Shown piece by piece: positions 1-8,004 of a stretch of DNA of 64,000 nt. The DNA lies in NCBI GenBank assembly GCA_024698045.1, contig JAILRS010000020.1, forward strand, positions 1-64,000, written 5' to 3'. The first letter of the stretch is position 1; each line of letters begins with the position of its first letter. Position numbers and translations under genes: made by a program. The notes beneath the pieces are model-generated. The model saw nothing but the letters and a program-made list of their open reading frames with translations, searched no databases and was not told the DNA's origin. This DNA is from Selenomonadaceae bacterium. Its GTDB lineage: Bacteria > Bacillota > Negativicutes > Selenomonadales > Selenomonadaceae.

Positions 1-1
1 G

Positions 2-1342
2 CCGCGCGCGCCGATTCCTACTTACTATTACATCAGTGCTCGCGGTCTCTTCGGCGAAATTTTCCGCACAAAAACCGTTTGCGACAATCCCAATTTCCCG
101 AAGAGTAAGCAACCGGTCACTATCTATCATTACGACAAAGACAATCCGGCAAGCTCGATGCCCTTCCTCGTTTGGCATGTCGTGCCCGAAGCCGTTTGCT
201 ACGAGGTTGAAATTTTGAACGCGCAACCGCCGATTGAGGGTGGTATAAAACTTTCGGAAGAGTTCACTGTATTTTCTACGCGTAAAGTTTACACAAACGG
301 TTATCAAGCCGATTTACGCCCGTACGAAAACGAAAACGAATTATATTGGCGTGTACGTGCGCTAGGTCTTCATCATGAACCAATTGGGGAATTTTGCAAG
401 GCAGAAAAAATTGTCGTCGACAAAGATAAAACGATACCGAACTGTCCGCTTGTGAACAACTTTGATTTGATGGATTATCTGCCGCAACCGATTTATCACG
501 CCTTCTCTTGGATTCCGCTTAACAGCGCGGCGAAATACGAAGTGGAATTGTTGACTCATCCTCCCGAAGTTGAAAATGATGTCGAGCCCAGCAAAGACAG
601 TCATTGGCGCATGACAACAACGGATGTCGCCAGCTGCTATGACGAATACGGACGCCCTTACGCGGGTCCCTACTATTGGCGCGTGCGTGCGCTTGACGAG
701 GAAAATAATCCTATAGGTACATGGTCAAACAGCGATAAATTTGTCGTGGAAGATTATACGCAGGGCGTTGATGTGGTTGTCTTGGGCGACAGCGTCACTC
801 ACGGCGGCGCGGCTCTCAGTTATTCTCCGCGCGATTTGCAATACAGTTACGAAACCTATATTGATTTTCCCGTCGTAAATTTGGGACGTAGCGGCGATTT
901 GGCTCATGATACTCTTGCGCGATTTGAACATGATGTTTTGCCGCTCAAACCGCGTAATTTGATTTTGTTGACGGGCGAAAATTGTCTGCGCGACGCAAGT
1001 ATCAAAGCCGAAGATGTTATCGCCGATATAGAGGGTATCAAAAAACTTTGTTTGGCGAATAATATCCGCCCGATTTTCTTGACGCTCATGCCGATTCATT
1101 CCGACAATATTTATCACGCCTTCAAGACGATAAGCGATCCGAATTGGCGCGAAAAATTGAACAAGATTAACGAGTACATCAAGCGACAGGAATATGTTAT
1201 AGATATCGAGCCGTATTTTTGCGATAAAGACGGCAGTATGAAAACCGAAATGGCAGTCGACGGTATACATCCCGATATTCAAGGCAAGATGTTAATCGGC
1301 GAACTCATCAGCAAAAACAAAGATATGTTTATCCTCAAGTGA
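2..1342 (+). CDS. SGNH/GDSL hydrolase with N-terminal Ig/FN3-like repeats (5' truncated by window)
   Basis: The frame is open from the first bases of the window, so the true start lies upstream; 446 residues are visible. The N-terminal part holds at least two repeats of about 100 residues ending in the same pattern (YYWRVRAL...GEF or GTWS), typical of FN3/Ig-like carbohydrate- or wall-binding modules. The C-terminal ~190 residues carry SGNH hydrolase block I (GDSVTHG, Ser near residue 263), a GEN-type block III (LLTGENCLRD) and block V (DGIHPD, Asp and His near 419 and 422). The family removes acyl groups from sugars or lipids. Substrate is unknown; an extracytoplasmic esterase acting on polysaccharide is my inference. 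It is convergent with the ABC exporter genes and ends at a shared hairpin terminator. Confidence 0.8.
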   Translation, partial: PRAPIPTYYYISARGLFGEIFRTKTVCDNPNFPKSKQPVTIYHYDKDNPASSMPFLVWHVVPEAVCYEVEILNAQPPIEGGIKLSEEFTVFSTRKVYTNGYQADLRPYENENELYWRVRALGLHHEPIGEFCKAEKIVVDKDKTIPNCPLVNNFDLMDYLPQPIYHAFSWIPLNSAAKYEVELLTHPPEVENDVEPSKDSHWRMTTTDVASCYDEYGRPYAGPYYWRVRALDEENNPIGTWSNSDKFVVEDYTQGVDVVVLGDSVTHGGAALSYSPRDLQYSYETYIDFPVVNLGRSGDLAHDTLARFEHDVLPLKPRNLILLTGENCLRDASIKAEDVIADIEGIKKLCLANNIRPIFLTLMPIHSDNIYHAFKTISDPNWREKLNKINEYIKRQEYVIDIEPYFCDKDGSMKTEMAVDGIHPDIQGKMLIGELISKNKDMFILK

Positions 1343-1360
1343 AGTGTTAACGGCAAATTT

Positions 1361-1400
1361 AAATCCCCTGCGATTTTTAGTCGGAGGGGATTTTTTTATG
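1361..1400. terminator. Bidirectional hairpin terminator
   Basis: Arms AAATCCCC (1361-1368) and GGGGATTT (1386-1393) flank a 17-base loop and continue into a T-run on the plus strand and an A-rich flank on the minus strand. It sits between convergent genes (SGNH hydrolase and ABC permease). Confidence 0.75.
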
Positions 1401-1402
1401 AA

Positions 1403-2620
1403 TTATTCGTAGCGCAATGCATCAATCGGATCTAAACGCGCCGCCTTGCGTGCCGGTAACAATCCGAAGAAAATTCCCACGAACAAAGCAAAACCGAAAC
1501 TTACCGCGATACTTAAACCGCTGACAACCGTTGTAAAGTTACCGAACTGCGAAATTAATTGCGCCGCGACGATTCCGATAACTATTCCGATTGCTCCGCC
1601 GATTATGCTTATCATCGTCGATTCGATTAGGAATTGCAACATGATATTGCTGTAGGTTGCGCCGATTGCTTTACGGATTCCGATTTCGCGTGTGCGTTCC
1701 GTTACGCTCGCCAATGTGATATTCATTATGCCCACACCGCCGACCAGTAACGAAATTCCCGCGATTGCTCCGAGAAGTAAAGTTATCATTGTCGTCGTCG
1801 ATGTCATTGTCTCGAGTAAGCTTGTCAAGTTGCGGACGTTGAAATCATCTTCGGCTCCTTCGCGTATTCTGTGACGCTGTCGCAAAAGTGTTTCGATATC
1901 CTCCTGCACTTCGTCCATCTTATCGGCGTCCGTGACTTGAACATTTATTGTCCGCACATACGTTATACCTATCAAACGTTCCTGCGCAGTAGTCAACGGA
2001 ATCAATACAACATCATCCTGGTCTTGTCCGCCGCTCGATTGTCCTTTGCTGTTCAGTACGCCGATTATCGTGTAGGGCGCATTGCCTATACGAATTTTTT
2101 TCCCGACGGGATTGACGGAATCGAATAAATTTGTCGCGACGGTGGAGCCGATAACCGCAACACGATTGCGAACTGCCACATCATGTTCGTTGAAAAATAA
2201 TCCGCTCTTCAATTCCAGCGACTGAATCGAAACGTATTCGGGGATAACGCCCGTCACACTTGTATTCCAGTTTTCGTGACCGTAAACAACTTGATAACTG
2301 CTCTGTACCGTCGGCGACACGTAAGAAATATTTTTGACTTTGTCTTTAATCGCCTCTGCGTCGTCGTAAGTCAAAGTTGTCATTGAACCTGCTGCGCCTC
2401 GGGGGCCTCCGCGGTTACTGCTGCCCGGCATTACTATCAACATATTAGATCCGAGTTGCGATATCGAATCGACGACATTTTTTTTGACGCCCATGCCTAC
2501 ACTTACCAACGCGATAACACTTGTCACACCGATTATCACGCCCAACATTGTCAGGAACGTCCGCAATTTGTTCGCCGCCAAACTTCGCCACGCCATCTTT
2601 AACAATTCCGTAAAAAGCAT
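1403..2620 (-). CDS. MacB/FtsX-type ABC transporter permease
   Basis: 405 residues with the MacB-type architecture: one N-terminal membrane segment (about 18-40, after the LRTFLTMLGVIIGV motif), a ~230-residue periplasmic/extracellular MacB_PCD-like domain starting with a Ser/Gly/Arg-rich stretch (PGSSNRGG), then three C-terminal membrane segments (about 280-305, 330-355, 370-395) with the conserved TREIGIRKAIGA motif in between. Such permeases export peptides, lipoproteins or drugs with their ATPase; the partner lies 19 bases upstream. No MacA-like adaptor gene is adjacent in the window. Substrate cannot be told. Confidence 0.9.
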   Translation of the reverse strand: MLFTELLKMAWRSLAANKLRTFLTMLGVIIGVTSVIALVSVGMGVKKNVVDSISQLGSNMLIVMPGSSNRGGPRGAAGSMTTLTYDDAEAIKDKVKNISYVSPTVQSSYQVVYGHENWNTSVTGVIPEYVSIQSLELKSGLFFNEHDVAVRNRVAVIGSTVATNLFDSVNPVGKKIRIGNAPYTIIGVLNSKGQSSGGQDQDDVVLIPLTTAQERLIGITYVRTINVQVTDADKMDEVQEDIETLLRQRHRIREGAEDDFNVRNLTSLLETMTSTTTMITLLLGAIAGISLLVGGVGIMNITLASVTERTREIGIRKAIGATYSNIMLQFLIESTMISIIGGAIGIVIGIVAAQLISQFGNFTTVVSGLSIAVSFGFALFVGIFFGLLPARKAARLDPIDALRYE

Positions 2621-2639
2621 TTAAAATCTCTCCAACATC

Positions 2640-3353
2640 TCACACGATATCTATAACTTCGTCACTGTGCGCAGTTATTATATCCTTCGTGATTTTCCCG
2701 TCCTTGACCAAAATTTGTCTGTCAGCCGCCTGCGCTATATCGGGCTCGTGCGTGACTAAAATTATCGTTGAGCCTGCGCGATGCAGTTCGCGGAAAATTT
2801 CCATTATCTCCACCGTCGATTTCGTATCAAGATTGCCCGTGGGCTCATCCGCCATCAATATTGCCGGCTTCATTGCTATTGCTCGGGCGATTGCCACGCG
2901 CTGTCTTTGTCCGCCCGATAATTCCGTCGGCAAATGTTCCGCACGATCTGCCAATGAAACTTTTTCCAATGCCTCACGCGCCAAAGTCAATCGTTCATCG
3001 GTACCGAGACCCGCATAAACTGCGGGCAGCGCAACATTTTCAAGACTCGTCAATTTCGGTAGGAGATTAAAATTTTGAAACACAAAGCCGATAGTTTTAT
3101 TTCGTATACGTGCCAAATTGTCGTCGCTCAATCCGCTGACCTCTTGCCCAAGCAATTTATACGAGCCCAAAGTCGGGCGATCCAAGCAACCCAAAATATT
3201 CATCAGCGTCGATTTCCCCGAGCCCGAAGGCCCCATCAATGCCACAAATTCCCCTTCGTTTATCGTCAAGTCTACGCCGTTTAACGCCGCAACCGTTTCC
3301 GAACCCATCTTATATAATTTTTTTACGCCCTTTATCGTAACGACATTAGCCAT
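2640..3353 (-). CDS. ABC transporter ATP-binding protein (MacB/LolD type)
   Basis: 237 residues. Walker A GPSGSGKST, Q-loop FVFQNFNLLP, signature LSGGQRQRVAIARA, Walker B ILMADEPTGNLD and switch His (LVTHEPD) are all present, so it should be an active ATPase. The pattern (short linker, GNLDTKS after Walker B) is that of the LolD/MacB/YknY exporter ATPases. I place the start at the ATG giving MANVVTIKG because GAAGGGA lies about 9 bases upstream; an in-frame extension of 20 residues is possible but has no homology-like content. Co-transcribed with the permease downstream. Confidence 0.92.
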   Translation of the reverse strand: MANVVTIKGVKKLYKMGSETVAALNGVDLTINEGEFVALMGPSGSGKSTLMNILGCLDRPTLGSYKLLGQEVSGLSDDNLARIRNKTIGFVFQNFNLLPKLTSLENVALPAVYAGLGTDERLTLAREALEKVSLADRAEHLPTELSGGQRQRVAIARAIAMKPAILMADEPTGNLDTKSTVEIMEIFRELHRAGSTIILVTHEPDIAQAADRQILVKDGKITKDIITAHSDEVIDIV

Positions 3354-3396
3354 AAAAATTTTCCCTTCACAAAAAATTTTTTTCATGATAGCAAAA

Positions 3397-3434
3397 AAAA
3401 TCCTCCGCCGCAATTTTCGACGAGGGATTATTTT
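3397..3434 (-). terminator. Rho-independent terminator of the tubulin-like gene
   Basis: Read on the minus strand: AATCCCTCGTCG, a 7-base loop, CGGCGGAGGATT, then a run of eight T. It lies between the tubulin-like gene and the ABC ATPase gene, both on the minus strand, so the exporter is a separate transcription unit. Confidence 0.7.
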
Positions 3435-3446
3435 ATTTGTTACCGC

Positions 3447-4841
3447 TCAATTTGCCGCACATGCATCGTACAGCCGCCGTAGAAATTTCCCAAAGCCTTT
3501 GACCGTTGAATCGTATTTCGTCGGCTCCGTCAATCTGTACCACACTTCATGCAATGTTACTTTACTGTTTGTACCGTCGCAGGTCGCGAATAATTTTTTG
3601 TCAAGCAGTCGCGCCGGATTCGCCTCAAACATTGACGGATTTATCAAAAAAACTTCGCGCCCGTTTAATGTTTCAATTTGTTTGAGCCACGCCGCAAATG
3701 CCTCGGCATAAAAATTGAAGTTCACCGCCTCGGGCTCCGTCACATTCACGCCGCCCAATAAATCCACGAACCACGGATATTTATACGCTTTGGCATCGCC
3801 CGAAACCAAATCGCTCAATACCGGTTTTATCAATTGCACATAGGCGAAAATAAATCGCGCAAACTGTACGAAAGTCGCCGCACTTATCGGGAAATCGTTC
3901 CATGAAAATTTTTCGCGTTCGTGTCGGCAAATGTACTTGAATACTTTCGGCGCGGTTATCGGTCGCGCAAAGAAATCTATCGCCGCCATTGCCGCATATA
4001 ATTCCACTACATGTGCTTCGTTACGCTGATTCGATGAGCCTACCGAAAATTCGCCGACAGGTGTCATTACGTTATCCCCGACGAAATACGTCGCGTCAAA
4101 TAAATTTTCCCGTTCAGCGTAATATCTCAACGCCGCTTTTGTATTCGGCAAAAAATTTTCACTGCGTGCGAACAGTTCATCTTTGACATCTTCGGGCGTG
4201 AAACTGAAGTACGGTAGAATCAAAACGCCGCCGATTGAAATTTTATTCGCGTAATCGGCAAGATTATTCCGCAACATTCGCGCAACAGTCGGCAAACCTG
4301 CCGCACCCGTACCGCCGAAGACCGAACCCGCCAAAAATATTTTTACGCTGTCGCCCTCGCTGATTGTCTTTTCTATTTGTTCGGTAAGCGTGCGCCACTT
4401 TGAACCGTCATCAAAATTTTTCGCAAGGACTGCCGCACCGATTGACGGATGTCCGCGAAAACCTTCGTTAAGCGTCGTGGAGCGTTCTTGACGCGTGTAT
4501 AGAACTTCATACAACTTCCCGACCGTCTTGCTGTGTTGATGATACTCCGTCAAATCGTCAAGCGTCTTATCGTGCCCCGTAGGATTCCACGGGAACGGAC
4601 GCACGATTGAAATTTTATTTTTGAACAGTTTCGTATCATTGCCCACCGAAAAATTTTGGAAGACATCGAAATTATTCAGCGCGGTTGATGTTCGTTCAAG
4701 ATTGCCGTTACCGACATCGGGATCTATCGCCGTGATGTAAAGTCTTTCGTTTTCGGGTAATAAACCGGCTATGCAAAGATGCGTCAACGATTCCATGACT
4801 TTCGCGCCCGTACCGCCGATTGACACGAAATAGTAACTCAT
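3447..4841 (-). CDS. Tubulin/FtsZ-like GTPase (Tubulin_2-type)
   Basis: 464 residues. The N-terminus has a Rossmann-like nucleotide-binding opening (VSIGGTGAKVME, residues 6-17) and a tubulin/FtsZ-type glycine box is visible at residues 174-182 (SVFGGTGAAG). A DPDVGN segment at 40-45 matches the place where nucleotide sugar/phosphate contacts occur in this fold. The family (Pfam Tubulin_2, bacterial tubulin-like proteins distinct from FtsZ) is poorly characterised; members occur beside vWA and chaperone-like genes. The C-terminal half is unassigned. The gene overlaps the upstream small membrane-protein gene by 4 bases (ATGA type), so the two are translationally coupled and probably act together. 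Confidence 0.7.
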   Translation of the reverse strand: MSYYFVSIGGTGAKVMESLTHLCIAGLLPENERLYITAIDPDVGNGNLERTSTALNNFDVFQNFSVGNDTKLFKNKISIVRPFPWNPTGHDKTLDDLTEYHQHSKTVGKLYEVLYTRQERSTTLNEGFRGHPSIGAAVLAKNFDDGSKWRTLTEQIEKTISEGDSVKIFLAGSVFGGTGAAGLPTVARMLRNNLADYANKISIGGVLILPYFSFTPEDVKDELFARSENFLPNTKAALRYYAERENLFDATYFVGDNVMTPVGEFSVGSSNQRNEAHVVELYAAMAAIDFFARPITAPKVFKYICRHEREKFSWNDFPISAATFVQFARFIFAYVQLIKPVLSDLVSGDAKAYKYPWFVDLLGGVNVTEPEAVNFNFYAEAFAAWLKQIETLNGREVFLINPSMFEANPARLLDKKLFATCDGTNSKVTLHEVWYRLTEPTKYDSTVKGFGKFLRRLYDACAAN

Positions 4842-5329
4842 ATTCCGCGCCTCCCGATTAATTGCGCCCCCAACGGCGTATATTTAAATGCAAGCGGTGT
4901 CGTGAATATCGTTAACAGCCAATAGCCTACGCCCGTGAATATTATCCCGTACAACGCGAAAATTATCCCGTTCAATTTTATTCCGAGGATTGGCGCGTAA
5001 AAATGTGCCACGCCTAAAGTTATTGCCGCCGATATCGCCAACAGTCCGAGCCAAAAAATCCGCTTACCGGCTCCGACTGCCTCGTCTACCGTAAATAAAA
5101 ATCGCGCCGCCGTAAACCAACCCAGCGCACACAATCCGTTCAATAAACCTGCCGCCCGTGTCAACTCAAAATATTTTTCAAGCCAACGCGTATAACTCAT
5201 ATTATCCGATGCCGCCGCCAATTTATGCCCCGTGATATTCGCGCCCAAATAATACGCCAAAGCTACACATGCAATCGTTACCGCCGCGATTATAAAAATT
5301 TTTACAATCGTCCTTGTGTTTCGATTCAT
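4838..5329 (-). CDS. Small four-helix membrane protein, partner of tubulin-like protein
   Basis: 163 residues with four hydrophobic segments (about 9-29, 57-80, 88-110, 115-143) and a basic C-terminus (GAQLIGRRGI). I do not recognise the family. It overlaps the start of the tubulin-like gene by 4 bases, so a role as membrane anchor or partner for that GTPase is a reasonable inference. It follows hisB by 27 bases, so it may be read from the his promoter. Confidence 0.6.
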   Translation of the reverse strand: MNRNTRTIVKIFIIAAVTIACVALAYYLGANITGHKLAAASDNMSYTRWLEKYFELTRAAGLLNGLCALGWFTAARFLFTVDEAVGAGKRIFWLGLLAISAAITLGVAHFYAPILGIKLNGIIFALYGIIFTGVGYWLLTIFTTPLAFKYTPLGAQLIGRRGI

Positions 5330-5356
5330 TAATCAACCGTCCTCCAAAATTTCCCG

Positions 5357-5941
5357 TCACAATATCCCTTTCGTCGAGGGTACGCCCTTTATTTTTTCGT
5401 CCTTCGTTACCGCCGTGCGCAATGCGTGCCCTAATGCTTTAAATATCGCCTCGACTTTGTGATGCGAATTTCTACCGTGAATTATCTTCACGTGCAATGT
5501 TATTCCGGAATTGAACGCAAACGCACGTAAAAATTCCTCGACAAGTTCAGTATCAAACGCGCCTATCATCGGTGACATTTCACCCGTCTCGCAGACCAAA
5601 AACGGGCGTCCGCTTATATCCAAACTAACCAAGGCAAGTGTTTCGTCCATCGGCAAAAAAAATGTCCCGTAGCGCGTGATGCCGTATTTATCGCCTAATG
5701 CATTTTTTATCGCCGCGCCTAACGCAATTCCTATATCCTCTACGCTATGATGCCCGTCTACTTCCAAATCGCCGTTACATACTACCGTCAAATCAAATTG
5801 CCCGTGCGCCGCGAAAAGATTCAGCATGTGATTAAAAAATCCGATGCCCGTATCTACTTCCGCCTTGCCCGTGCCATCCAAATTTATTTTTACCGTGATG
5901 CTCGTTTCGTTCGTCTTGCGATTAATTTCCGAAGTCCTCAT
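5357..5941 (-). CDS. hisB: Imidazoleglycerol-phosphate dehydratase
   Basis: 194 residues, the normal length for the single-domain enzyme. It shows the two duplicated metal-binding motifs ([14 protein letters not shown] and [16 protein letters not shown]) that hold the Mn ions, plus the GIGFFNHML opening. Catalyses the sixth step of histidine synthesis, dehydrating imidazole glycerol phosphate to imidazole acetol phosphate in the cytoplasm. The start overlaps the stop of hisC by 4 bases; the product of HisB is the substrate of HisC, so the pair is one coupled unit. No other his genes are in the window. Confidence 0.97.
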   Translation of the reverse strand: MRTSEINRKTNETSITVKINLDGTGKAEVDTGIGFFNHMLNLFAAHGQFDLTVVCNGDLEVDGHHSVEDIGIALGAAIKNALGDKYGITRYGTFFLPMDETLALVSLDISGRPFLVCETGEMSPMIGAFDTELVEEFLRAFAFNSGITLHVKIIHGRNSHHKVEAIFKALGHALRTAVTKDEKIKGVPSTKGIL

Positions 5942-7002
5942 CTTATTCCCTCCGAGAAATTTTTTATCGCCGCAAATACTTCGTCATTCTCCGTACGAGT
6001 CCCCATCGATATCCGCAGACAATTTTCAAGACCTGCCGCACCCGAAGAAAAATATCTTATCCCGATATCAAGCCGCTCCAGATATTCCCGAAGTGCCGCC
6101 GCCTCTTCCAATCTTATCAGCAAAAAATTTGTCTCCGACGGAAAAATTTCCATGCCGCCCAATTCTTTCAGACGCGTCGCCATTCTCTTTCTTTCCGCTA
6201 TCATCATTTGGATTCGCGGAACAAATTCATCACGCATCTGATAAACAATGTCCGCCGCTACCAAACTCAATTTGTTCATGTGATACGGCATGAATGTTTT
6301 ATTTACCATGCGCGTTACTTCCGACTGCGCAATCATGTAGCCGACGCGCGCCCCTGCCAATCCGTACGCCTTGGAAAATGTTCGCGCTATCATGAGATTC
6401 CGATATTTCCCGACAAGTTTTACCGCTGATTGTCCGTAAAATTCTACATACGCTTCGTCAACCAAAAACGCGCAATCAATCGACGCAACTATCTTTTCAA
6501 TCTGCGCAACCGTCAACGCGTTGCCCGTCGGATTATTCGGATTGCATACCACCGCCAAATTCGCGCCCGTCTCTTGCACTGTCTTTATGAACGCGTCGAC
6601 ATCCAAATCAAATTTATCATTCAGCGCAAACGGTATCCCTTCCGCCTCCGCCGCCTTTGCGTAAATTTTGTACATCGAAAAACTCGGCTGAGGATAAACT
6701 ATCTTTCTGCCCGCGCCGCCAAATGCATGAAATACTTTCTCGATAATTTCACTCGAGCCGCCGCCTAAAATTACTTGATTCGATTCCACACCAAAATTTT
6801 TCGCAAGCTGATTCGTCAGCGAATAATATTCCTCGTTCGGATAGCGATTCAATGTCACCAACGCCAGACGATTCATCACACGCTCCTCAACTGTCGGCGG
6901 CAAATTCATCGTCGATTCGTTCGCATTCATTTTGATTCGATAATCTTTTTCTACTCCGTCGTATGACGGCATTTTATCCAGTTCGTTTCTGTAATTAAGC
7001 AT
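5938..7002 (-). CDS. hisC: Histidinol-phosphate aminotransferase
   Basis: 354 residues, fold-type I PLP aminotransferase. Visible marks: [16 protein letters not shown] near the cofactor phosphate, CNPNNPTGN, the DEAYVEF Asp, and the PLP lysine in [14 protein letters not shown] (about residue 210); the final Arg motif NCLRISMGT binds the substrate carboxylate/phosphate. Transfers an amino group from glutamate to imidazole acetol phosphate. Overlaps hisB by 4 bases and lies 14 bases after the ADP-ribosylglycohydrolase gene. Confidence 0.95.
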   Translation of the reverse strand: MLNYRNELDKMPSYDGVEKDYRIKMNANESTMNLPPTVEERVMNRLALVTLNRYPNEEYYSLTNQLAKNFGVESNQVILGGGSSEIIEKVFHAFGGAGRKIVYPQPSFSMYKIYAKAAEAEGIPFALNDKFDLDVDAFIKTVQETGANLAVVCNPNNPTGNALTVAQIEKIVASIDCAFLVDEAYVEFYGQSAVKLVGKYRNLMIARTFSKAYGLAGARVGYMIAQSEVTRMVNKTFMPYHMNKLSLVAADIVYQMRDEFVPRIQMMIAERKRMATRLKELGGMEIFPSETNFLLIRLEEAAALREYLERLDIGIRYFSSGAAGLENCLRISMGTRTENDEVFAAIKNFSEGIR

Positions 7003-7016
7003 TAAAATTTTTCCCC

Positions 7017-7982
7017 TTACTGTTTGGCGGCATTAACCACCGCGGCAAAGTCGTCGCATATTTTTTCTATGTAATCACGCCGTTTGAGAATATCAAGCCA
7101 ATCATTCGGTATTCCTTCAATGCCGTAGATGATGCCGCCCAATGCGCACGCTACCGCCGCAACAGTGTCGCTGTCTTCGCCCAAATTTACCGCCTTCAAT
7201 GCCAACGATTGATAGTCATCCGTATTCAGCAGACACCACAAAGCCGCTTCCAATGTCACTACGGCATACTCTTCAGCCGATATTTCCGAATCCGGCAGCT
7301 TGACAAAATCTTCGTAGTACAATCTTTCAAAGTAGGTAAATTCTTCTATCGCGCCGTAATATTTTTTCGCGTCCGCCAAGCCGTTGCGGAACGCCTCAAA
7401 TTTTTCTTTGCCCTCAAGTAACTGCGCAGCTATCAACGCGTAAACGCCGCAAGCCATTTGACTGATTATGTGCGCATGTGTCAACGCCGAAATCTCTTGG
7501 ACGATTTTCAAGCCTTCCGCCCCGATTTTTCCGTACTTCGTGTAAACGTACAGCACCGCCGGCATTATCCTCAGCAATGAGCCGTTGCCGTTTGAACTGA
7601 TTCTGTTCGCCCCGCATTTCGTCGCAGGTAACAGATGTCGCGAAAATCTTACCAGTGCAGATCTCGTAGTATTGCCTATGTCAAAACATTCGCCGTTTGC
7701 CGTGAACTCGTTGAACTCATACCACAACAAAAAATTTTCCATGATGTCGTTATAGTCGATTTTGCCGCGCCGCGTTATGCTTTCCATTGTCGCAAGTGTC
7801 AGGCTCGTATCATCCGACCATGTCCCTGCCTCTTGATTCCACGCGCCACCCGAACACATTCCCGTTATCGGATTCGCCTTCAATTCTTCACGCAGAGAAA
7901 ATTCAACCGGTACACCTAACGCATCGCCCACCGCCAAACTTAATATTATTCCTCGTATAGTTTTTGCCTCCATTTTTATCAT
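7017..7982 (-). CDS. ADP-ribosylglycohydrolase (DraG/ARH3 family)
   Basis: 321 residues. The family's two-metal centre is intact: WSDDTSLTL near residue 55 and GEDSDTVAAVACALGG near 270, with the LAVGDALGVPVEF opening. Members cleave ADP-ribose from proteins (in some cases arginine, serine or nucleic acid adducts). No ADP-ribosyltransferase is visible nearby, so the target is unknown. Two close in-frame starts exist (MIKMEAK); the first is listed because GAAGGG precedes it, but the second ATG three codons later is equally possible. Confidence 0.88.
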   Translation of the reverse strand: MIKMEAKTIRGIILSLAVGDALGVPVEFSLREELKANPITGMCSGGAWNQEAGTWSDDTSLTLATMESITRRGKIDYNDIMENFLLWYEFNEFTANGECFDIGNTTRSALVRFSRHLLPATKCGANRISSNGNGSLLRIMPAVLYVYTKYGKIGAEGLKIVQEISALTHAHIISQMACGVYALIAAQLLEGKEKFEAFRNGLADAKKYYGAIEEFTYFERLYYEDFVKLPDSEISAEEYAVVTLEAALWCLLNTDDYQSLALKAVNLGEDSDTVAAVACALGGIIYGIEGIPNDWLDILKRRDYIEKICDDFAAVVNAAKQ

Positions 7983-8004
7983 CTGCCCTTCACCAAAAAA
8001 ATTT

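Noticed and set aside
36-218. A 60-codon frame at the window start
   Set aside because: It overlaps the SGNH hydrolase gene, which is open from base 2 in another frame and reads through with repeat structure.
725-1282. A 185-codon minus-strand frame inside the SGNH hydrolase gene
   Set aside because: It is antisense to a gene with clear catalytic motifs and has no recognisable domain or site.
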